Below are positions 56,811 through 64,000 of a stretch of DNA of 64,000 nucleotides, one piece after another. Under the pieces are notes generated by a model that saw nothing but the letters and a program-made list of their open reading frames with translations, had not been told where the DNA came from and made no database searches. The position numbers and the translations under genes were made by a program. Each line of letters begins with the position of its first letter. Positions within the stretch are counted from its first letter, which is position 1. The stretch is from Erythrocercus mccallii. Lineage: Eukaryota; Chordata; Aves; Passeriformes; Dicruridae. Location of the stretch: contig VZRG01000200.1 of the NCBI GenBank assembly GCA_013397435.1, forward strand, positions 473,179 through 537,178, given 5' to 3'.

Positions 56811-56816
56811 AATAAA
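56811..56816 (+). terminator. JMJD7 poly(A) signal 2
   Basis: A second AATAAA, 16 nt after the first. Confidence 0.6.
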
Positions 56817-57694
56817 AAGATTTTATTGCTGTTTTTTATTTATTTTCACTATTGTATTTAAACATAGCTGCATTCTCTTGCATTCTGAGGGATGGTTTTA
56901 GAGTTGCTCTGCCAGATCTGCAATCAGTCTGTATATCTGTGGTCTCATGGCATGAGGTGTGATTCTGCAGCTTGTAAGCTCATTGATTGTTTCACTCTTT
57001 TGCCATTAATTGCTGCTTAGTGTATGGTCAGGCATTGTTTGAACCAGGAGTGTGGTTCAAACAGCCATAATTCCCATTTGTATTTCCACAGAATGGGATG
57101 ACACTACTCACATGTAGGGTACTCGTATTACTCCCAGGGTAGGACTAGAAAGCTGTTAAATTCACAAACATTTCAAAAATAGTATTGTTATTTATGAAAA
57201 CTAAAAGCTGGTGTTTATTGTCAAATTTTGAACAGTTCCTTAGAAACATTATCAATATGGGGGAAATTAATTTTTGGGAAGAAAAATATAGTAATTTTTT
57301 TACTTTGTTTCTTTTGCTTGTTTAAAGAAACATAGTTATAGCATAAAGTTTCATTTTAACTTGTGGTGCTTACCTAAAAATTGCAGAAAGCTTGAGAGAT
57401 CAAGAGCAGCTTTTGTTTCGTGGCTGGATTAAGGTGTCATGCTACTTAGGCTTTCCAGCTTGTTTGTGTTTATTGTGCCCTGGCAAAGACTCCCAAGCCA
57501 GTTCTGCAGTCAAATCTGGAATTTCCTGCAGCGGGGGGGCCCGGCAATTTGGATATCTCTTTTTGCTGCTTTGGGGTTTTTAATTTAGTCTCTCGCTGTG
57601 ATCAAAAGTAAAGCACTGGCCAAGAACAAGTGACAGCCTGTGCGGGTGGCCGGTGCCACCCGAGCCGGAAAGTCTGGAGAGAGGCGCTCTCTGA
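56817..57694. other. Intergenic region between JMJD7 and ACOT-like gene
   Basis: About 0.9 kb. I see no remnant of a phospholipase A2 gene or any other exon. GC content rises after 57.5 kb towards the next promoter. Confidence 0.7.
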
Positions 57695-57713
57695 ACTACG
57701 TCTCCCAGCAGCC
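57695..57713 (+). promoter_or_regulatory. ZNF143/STAF-type ACTACNNNTCCCAG promoter motif
   Basis: ACTACGTCTCCCAGCA agrees with the vertebrate core-promoter motif ACTACAATTCCCAGCATGC bound by ZNF143, apart from the variable middle and the 3' end. It lies 186 bp upstream of the thioesterase ATG in a GC-rich stretch. Confidence 0.65.
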
Positions 57714-57880
57714 CGTGCCGGCCGACTGAAGGAAATGGTCACGATGACTCCTCCTGGACTTTGAGCAGGGATTTTAATCCCGAGAAGGGACAGGTTGCCG
57801 AGGCTCGTGTCTCACGCAGTTCCCGGCGGCCCGTGCCTCGCCCAGAGAAGGGCCGCAGCTCTCTGTCCAGCCGAGCTGGG

Positions 57881-58334
57881 ATGGCGGTGCGGGTGTCCGT
57901 CCTGCCTTCCCGCAGGTGCCTGTTCGATGAGCCTGTGCAGATCCGTGTGGCCGGTCTGCAGCCGCAGCAGGCGGTCACCCTCCGAGCCAGCCTGGTGGAC
58001 GAGAGCGGGGAACTTTTCCAAGCCCACGCTCTCTACAGGGCTGGGAGCAGCGGGGAGCTGGACCTCAGCCGCTCCCCAGCGCTGGGGGGCAGCTATTTGG
58101 GAGTGGAGCCGATGGGGCTCTTCTGGGCGCTGCAGTCCAAAACGCTCTATAAGCGGCTGGCAAAGAGGAACGTCCTGACCCCTTTCTGTGTGGACTTGGA
58201 AGTGTATGAGGGCCATGGGGACATGAGCCGCTTGCTTGGAAAATGCACCAATGAACGATGGTTTTTAGGAGAGGGGGTGAAGAGGATTTCCATCAGAGAA
58301 GGTCGTCTGAGAGCAACCCTCTTCCTCCCTCCTG
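57881..58334 (+). CDS. ACOT-like exon 1
   Basis: 454 nt, MAVRVSVLPSRRCLFDEPVQ through GRLRATLFLPP plus one base; the whole N-terminal beta-sandwich domain. Donor GTGAGT. Confidence 0.93.
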
Positions 58335-61300
58335 GTGAGTTTGAATTCCATTCTGGTTTTCCAGGTGTGACTGACGCCACACATTATGCCCCGTGGTTCC
58401 TGAATGCACTCAACAACCAGAGCAAAGCCTCCACTAACACTTCCCTCAGCCTGTGCCTGGTCCAGGTAGCTGTGTCATCACAGCAGAGCAAAGAGGAGCA
58501 GGTGTTGCCTGGGTGGCAAGGGACAAGGCAGAGGTATGGTGGTGCAGGAAGGACAGCAATGGTAACGCAAAGTGTCTCCTGGTTGTTCTAGTTGGGTGTT
58601 TTGACCTTTCCTGCAGTGAGAGCTCTGTCAAAAATTGTGTTTATTTCTTAGCTTTTCTGTTTAGCTGACAGGACAAAGAGGCCCCTGGTCCTTGGCAGAG
58701 CTATGGTGTGTGACAGCTCTGGCTGTGGGGTGAAGAATGACAAAGCATGGTGGGAGCACTGGACTCAGGCTGCAGCCAGCCTAGGCTGAAGAACCATGCC
58801 CTCAGCAACTGCTGCAGATCTTCCTGCAGGTTCTGGACCTGTCTCTCTGTGTCTCTCTTTAGCTAAGGAAAAACCAAAAAAAGAAGTCTCTTCCTGACTG
58901 AGCTGGACTGCATGGGATGCTTAGGGAGATGGAGACAAATGGGAAAATCAATTAAACAGGTGCCATATTTTACAACTCTGTACACAGACAGTGCTGAGAA
59001 TGGATCCTGAGCAAAGCTGCTTTAAGCCTGAAGTGTTTCTGTTCCTTGAATTGCACCTGAACATGGCTATCTTGCTCTAGAATTAACAAACAGTCCCTTG
59101 CAGCAGCAGCCTTGTCACATCTAGTAAGGGAAACCTGGCTATGAGAATGGGCAGACCAGCATCAGGAAAGGAAGGTCCTATTGCTGCAGGAGAGCTGAGG
59201 AACTCAGGGGTAGTTACTCAGATCTTACTGAAGCCTGAATTGGCACAGGTCAGTTCTGGCATTTGTGAGTATCTTTGATAACCCAAGTATCCCTCCCATG
59301 GCATACCTGCTAGCATAGTTCCTAAGGAAGAGCCACTCCTGCAGTAATACTGTTTCTTCATTGATCCTCAATGGCTCAAGGACTCGGAGGCCAATGCCAG
59401 CTGAAATTCAGGATGAGAGAAGGATGTCCAACATGTGAACTTCCTATAATGAGTTCCTAAGAGAGAAAAGAAATGTGCAAATTCATGTCCTTACAGTCAT
59501 TTTGTGTGTTTCTGAGAATGATACCCACCATGGAAAGCTTCAGAGGATGATTTTCTTCTGTTGATATCTACTGTCCTGATGTGTGCTGAGGGGCCACCAC
59601 AAAAGGACACCCGCAGGAACTTTTCTTTTGGTTATGTATACACCATCCTTTCATTGCAGGACCTGGCCCATTCCCTGGACTTATTGATTTGTATGGATCT
59701 GGAGGAGGTCTTATTGAATACAGAGCAAGTCTTCTGGCTAGCAGAGGCTTTGTGACTCTGGCTCTTGCTTACATGTCCTTTGAAGATATCCCTGCTATAC
59801 CAGAGATTCTTGAACTGAGCTATTTTGAGGAGGCTGTGAACTTTTTGCAGAAGCAGCAGCAGGTAAGAGACAAATTATGGTGCTCTTCCTGAAACTATTT
59901 TCCAGTTTGCTAATCAGTTCCTAGATTAGAAGTACAAAATTGCTTAAGCAGGAAATAGTAATTTTTTTACTAGTTTTGCATCTTTTAAGATTTTAGAAGG
60001 GAAAAAAAATCCATTGGCTTTTTTACTGTTTCTGAGATATCACAGGCTTTTGATTTGGAGTAAGTTTTGCAGGACACTAATAAAACACTCTAACAATAGA
60101 ATCCTTTACAGCTGTAGCCCTGGAGGGGTGACATATCTTAAGAAGCTGAGGCTGTATTTGTACAAGTGTATGGGACAAGAAAGACACTTCATGGCAATGT
60201 ATCATCATACTTAACCCAAAAGTGACCAAGAGAAGTCAAGTAGCATTTAAAATTTTAATGCAATGCTACTTAATGTGTATTTGTTTTGCAAAGTTATTTA
60301 CTTTCTATCACATGGCCACCAGGATTGTAGGCACTGTGAGAGCAGAATTCAGCCTTGCTTGTTTGTCTTGTTCCTCAGAGAGCTCTGAAACATCTAGAAA
60401 TCAATGTGAAAGGCCTTCACTAGAAATGAGTTTATTTAAACACCTATTAGGCTCACTTAACCTTAGGTGTAATGAACATTGTCTTCCAAGACAAAACAAA
60501 AAATAACAGGTCAGCTGTGGGTGAGTATAGAAGAAACTGCAATGAAGAAATTCAATGCAAGTAAACCCAGGAAAAATTGGTTTGGAGAGAGGAGCAGTAA
60601 AAGACACCGTATTGAGAGCAGGCTGAGCTGGAACGTGGAGGGAACAAGGATGCTTTGTTTATACAGGTCACCAGGACCCAAATATGTTACAGGAAGAGAA
60701 ACTTTGAGAAGATGTAGAATTCATAGTCACTTTTTTGGAGGCTCAGCAGAGGGATAGAGGAGGGAGTACTAGAACCTGAACAGAGAGAGGGAAGGGGCAA
60801 AATATGAATGGTCATAGCTGGATGAGTGAGAAAGCAGAACTGGAGAGGTTATGTCAGCTCAGGAAATAAAGAGTAATTGATAATATTGTTTTCATGATTC
60901 TGTTTCAGGTGAAAGGTACTGGGATTGGTGTTTTGGGCTTGTCTAAAGGAGGTGAACTAGCCCTTTCTATGGCCACATTTCTGCCTGGCATCAAGGCAGC
61001 TGTCAGCATATCTGGAAGTAGTTTTAATTCCTTCGTTCCCCTGAAGGGGGATGGCTTCACTATTCCTGTCCACCCATATGACTTGGGGAGGATGAAGATC
61101 AGTGATGAGTCTGGACTAGTAGATTTTACAGATGTTGTAGATGATCACACGAACCCAGCAACTTGGGATTGTCGCATTCCTGTGGAGAGGTCCTCAGCCA
61201 AGTTCCTCTTCCTGTCTGGACTGGATGACAAGAACTGGAAAAGTGACCTCTATTGCCAGGATGCTGTTCAGCGCCTTCAGCAGCATGGCCGAGAAGTGGA

Positions 61301-61511
61301 GTTTTACTCCTATTCTGGAGCAGGGCACCTCCTGGAGCCACCATACTTGCCGCTGTGTAAAGTTTCGATCCACAGGGTGCTTGGGATGTTGGTGCTTTGG
61401 GGAGGGCAGTGGAGAGAGCATGCTAAAGCCCAAGAAGATGCATGGCGCAGGATACAGGCCTTTTTCTGGCAACATTTGATGGACTCAGACATCCCTAAGA
61501 GCAAGCTGTAG
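57881..61511 (+). CDS. Acyl-CoA thioesterase of the ACOT/BAAT family, peroxisomal type (complete, 3 exons)
   Basis: Predicted to hydrolyse fatty acyl-CoA to free acid and CoA. Three exons (57881-58334, 59660-59862, 60909-61511) give 419 residues; human ACOT1/ACOT4 are about 421 and also have three exons. The N-terminal beta-sandwich domain (about residues 10-145) has VEPMGLFWAL. The alpha/beta-hydrolase domain has S231 in LGLSKGGELALSM, D325 in FLSGLDDKNWKSD and H359 in GAGHLLEPPY, with the spacing of the ACOT triad. A Ser rather than Cys nucleophile argues for thioesterase, not bile-acid amidase (BAAT). The protein ends KSKL, a peroxisomal PTS1, and has no leader before the ATG. An in-frame TGA at 57692 lies upstream and no earlier in-frame ATG exists. 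Exact orthology (ACOT1/2/4/6 type) cannot be decided. Confidence 0.93.
58335..59659 (+). other. ACOT-like intron 1
   Basis: 1.3 kb; the coding frame runs open into it until a TAG at 58589-58591. No element recognised. Confidence 0.8.
59660..59862 (+). CDS. ACOT-like exon 2
   Basis: 203 nt, GPGPFPGLIDLYGSGGGLIE through AVNFLQKQQQ; start of the alpha/beta-hydrolase domain with the family motif PGLIDLYG and YRASLLASRGF. Acceptor TTGCAG, donor GTAAGA. Confidence 0.95.
59863..60908 (+). other. ACOT-like intron 2
   Basis: 1.05 kb; no recognisable element. Confidence 0.8.
60909..61511 (+). CDS. ACOT-like exon 3 (catalytic triad, SKL terminus)
   Basis: 603 nt including TAG, VKGTGIGVLGLSKGGELALS through DSDIPKSKL. 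Contains all three catalytic residues and the PTS1. Confidence 0.96.
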   Translation: MKGTGIGVLGLSKGGELALSMATFLPGIKAAVSISGSSFNSFVPLKGDGFTIPVHPYDLGRMKISDESGLVDFTDVVDDHTNPATWDCRIPVERSSAKFLFLSGLDDKNWKSDLYCQDAVQRLQQHGREVEFYSYSGAGHLLEPPYLPLCKVSIHRVLGMLVLWGGQWREHAKAQEDAWRRIQAFFWQHLMDSDIPKSKL

Positions 61512-62450
61512 TGGAAGCTGTCACAGATGCTGGCCAGGGATGATATTTCAGCACTCACTGGATATTTGAAACTCACCAGAACTTTCCTGGACTACCTTCC
61601 TCTAGATCCCACTGTTGCATAGTTGTTTATTTTCATTCCTGAAATAATTTTCCATTTTTTAGTTGAATTTCAGTTGACTTCTGGCCCTAGCTTCATAGTA
61701 GATTGGCACCATCTGGTCTGTCTCTGTGCTGTAGTCTAAAAACAACCCAGCATCCCATCATCTAAATTGCATTTGTCCTGAGCTATCTTTGCCCTCAATC
61801 TGCAACCATCTCCTTTCATAAGAGGAAATACTCTCACAGGAGGAGTTTTCCATTGAATGGTTTAGTCTTGCACCTTTGACTAACCTAGATATAAACAGCA
61901 CTTTTGTTGGACAACACATTTGTACACTCATCTTTCCTTTTGGTATATTGTTTTCTCCAATTTTGTAGTAACAAAGTTGCAGTAGTTCTGATCTCAGCTA
62001 AGGGAAGAGGCACTCTTGTTTAATCTGAAGTGCAGTGATAACATTCTTTTTTCTGGTACCTCAAAACCCAGAAGTGAGTCTTACCCAGGTTGCCCTGGTT
62101 GCATCTCCTGCTGACTGCATATAAGTTCCATATTAGGATAAAGTTTACATTGCACTACTCAGTGAGTGCAATGTGCAGTGTATCTGTGTGTGCACAGTTT
62201 GCTTGAGATTATCTGAATGAAGCCTTCAACCATCTTTGTACCTGTCAATACATTAAGGAACAATCCTGGTGTAGCCACAAGCTGTTACTTCACCTGATTG
62301 TAGAGGTCTTGAGCAGAAGTCGTCACCTCCTGTTGGGAAGAGAAGTGATGGAGTCTGCAGATTTGCACAGTGTTCAAGATGGGGGTGATACAGATGTGTC
62401 ACGTACTTGCTCTTATATGGCGAAAGTTAGTCTCTATTTTGGGGGGGAAC

Positions 62451-62456
62451 AATAAA
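62451..62456 (+). terminator. Candidate poly(A) signal (ACOT-like)
   Basis: AATAAA 940 nt after the stop codon, in GGGAACAATAAAGCCAC. Confidence 0.5.
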
Positions 62457-63625
62457 GCCACTGCTGCTGAGTTACCAGTGAGGTGGGCTGCCTCAGTGGT
62501 CCTGCCACTCCAGCAGACAGCTCTGGGCTCAGTGACAGCTAAGAAATGCCACTCTTCAAGAGAGGACTTACCTCACTTTCTGGGAAGAATGTGTGGTTTC
62601 TTACCCTTTACCAGTGTCCAAACCTGCCAAGGGGGGCTGTAATCTACCTCATGCTTTTGTGGGATAGTGGCAAACAGCAGCTACATTTCAAATGGCATCA
62701 GTGGAACAAATTCTCCCTCCTGGAGCAGTCAAGACTCACACCCTGACCACAGAAGCAGGCAGGAACTGGAAGTCTCTGCATTGCACTGAGATAGAAAAAT
62801 CTTGCCTTTGACAGTGTAGTCCCTGGTTTCTAGTTCCTGCTGAGACAAAAGCCCTGTAGGAGCCTGGATCCTGCTGAGGGAGGAACCATGACCTTATTTT
62901 TCTTGCTTCAGGGAGCAGTGGTTACTCAAAATGAGCACACTGGGCTTTAGAGGGCTGGGGACTCTCTCATACAATATATTCAGCATAGACTGTCCCTTCA
63001 GTTACTTCTGGTTTTCCTGAAACCCCTATTCCTCACACTGGTAGATGGGTACCACGTAGCTGAGGGTGTGAGTAGTTAGATTGGGGACATCTCTCTCCTG
63101 CTCACCCATACTGATCATCCATCAAGTTTTGTGCTGTTGCCTCATACCTGATTTCTGTTTGTCCCTTGTGTGCCTATGTCCTGTGTGGACTGTGGTTGTT
63201 CCAGATGTTTAGCAAGTGGGTAGGACCTAGCAGCAGAGTAACATTATAACAACAGGGAAAGTCAAACACATTTAAGCAGTTCCATCTGAGAAAGGGACAT
63301 TTTCTTTTCTCTCATTTTTCTGTTTTATTGAAGCAGTCAAAAAACCCTGGCCTGCTGATCCACATTTTCCTCAGACTCAGGGCCTTAGGCTCTGAGTTTC
63401 TCTGTAGTATGGGTAATTCTGTTCTTTTATTTTTACTGAACACAGTGAGGTTTATACAAAACAGTGTTGTTTTCCAGCCTGTGGGATAACTCACATCTAT
63501 TTTAATCCCTTCTAAAGGGGAAAGTGAGCTTTCCTAGTCTTCAATGGGCTATAAGATCTATACTTTAACTTACAAGATTGTGACCTTCTGAGAAAATGCA
63601 TTATATATAGGAAACTACCATTACA

Positions 63626-63631
63626 AATAAA
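63626..63631 (+). terminator. Candidate distal poly(A) signal (ACOT-like)
   Basis: AATAAA in TTACAAATAAAAATAC, 2.1 kb after the stop codon. Confidence 0.35.
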
Positions 63632-64000
63632 AATACTTTCCATCAGCAAATCAACAGTGTGGTCAGTGATGCTTTTATCCAGTTGTTATGTTGTCACATT
63701 CAGCAGTCAGGTTCACAGAAAACATGTTGAAAATAGAGGATGAAGGGAGCTGACTGGTGACTTTATTGACCACAATAGCACATAGGACCTCTTGCTTTTA
63801 TTGCTCTGGAATGAAAGCTTTGCTACCCTTAAAAGCCCTTTATTTATCACTTGGATGGCATCTGACAAGGAAGACTGAAAAAGCTGATGTAGATGAGCAG
63901 CTCTGTGCCACATACAGGAAAATATTCAAGGCAACTCAGTTGCAGTGGGAATACTTTTAAAATTAAACTCAAATTTGAAACTTATCTTCAGGAAATAGAA

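Larger units (their letters stand above)
56199..56816 (+). other. JMJD7: JMJD7 3' UTR with two poly(A) signals
   Basis: About 620 bp after the stop, ending with AATAAA at 56795-56800 and 56811-56816. Both hexamers lie in a typical A/T-rich 3' end. Confidence 0.7.
61512..64000 (+). other. ACOT-like 3' UTR and downstream flank
   Basis: AATAAA hexamers at 62451-62456 and 63626-63631 are candidate 3' ends. No other gene, exon or transposon was recognised up to the window edge. Confidence 0.55.

Noticed and set aside
57795..58216. Overlapping open frames on both strands within the first thioesterase exon
   Set aside because: The in-frame protein shows clear ACOT/BAAT motifs; the others are GC-driven shadows.
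1..64000. CRISPR arrays, bacterial operons, integrases or prophage features
   Set aside because: The window is spliced vertebrate DNA with CR1 LINEs; no direct-repeat/spacer pattern or prokaryotic gene organisation is present.

Overview
This window is vertebrate nuclear DNA, almost certainly from a bird and probably a passerine. It has long AT-leaning introns with consensus GT-AG splice sites, several CR1 LINE fragments with the typical ATTCTGTG-type 3' end, two long terminal repeats of endogenous retroviruses, and one short element that joins a degenerate tRNA-Ile head to a CR1-like tail. I know that architecture as the TguSINE1 family of passerines. Exons were assembled by hand from splice sites, codon phase and recognisable protein families. 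There was no database search.

Three protein-coding genes lie head to tail on the + strand. (1) MAPKBP1, positions 208-42689, is the 3' portion of the gene. It has 28 coding exons with phase-consistent junctions (4,654 nt, 1,550 residues) and lacks only the N-terminal exons, which lie upstream of the window. It encodes the double WD40-propeller JNK/NOD2-associated scaffold and its long disordered C-terminal tail, which ends in a conserved helix. (2) JMJD7, 47520-56198, is complete: 8 exons and 317 residues, with the HKD...H iron-binding triad of a JmjC 2-oxoglutarate oxygenase. (3) An acyl-CoA thioesterase of the ACOT/BAAT family, 57881-61511, is complete: 3 exons and 419 residues. It has a Ser-Asp-His triad and a C-terminal SKL peroxisomal targeting signal.

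Layout: 1-42689 MAPKBP1 exons and introns; 42690 to about 47141 or 47408 its likely long 3' UTR, with a CpG-rich stretch and then a 38-nt T homopolymer at its end; 47.44-47.74 kb the GC-rich JMJD7 promoter and first exon; 50.7-52.8 kb a cluster of retroelements inside JMJD7 intron 5; 56.2-56.8 kb the JMJD7 3' UTR; 57.69 kb a ZNF143-type promoter motif of the thioesterase gene; 61.5-64 kb its 3' UTR and flank. An assembly gap of 225 N lies inside a solo LTR at 15.55-16.17 kb.

The genes do not form a pathway. MAPKBP1 and JMJD7 are also neighbours in mammals (human 15q15). The gene after JMJD7 there is PLA2G4B, but here it is an ACOT gene, whose human relatives map to 14q24. I found no new molecular system. 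The points most worth checking are the gene order downstream of JMJD7, the SINE, the solo LTR with its target-site duplication, the 18-nt microexon, and the exon of MAPKBP1 that encodes a cationic helix.
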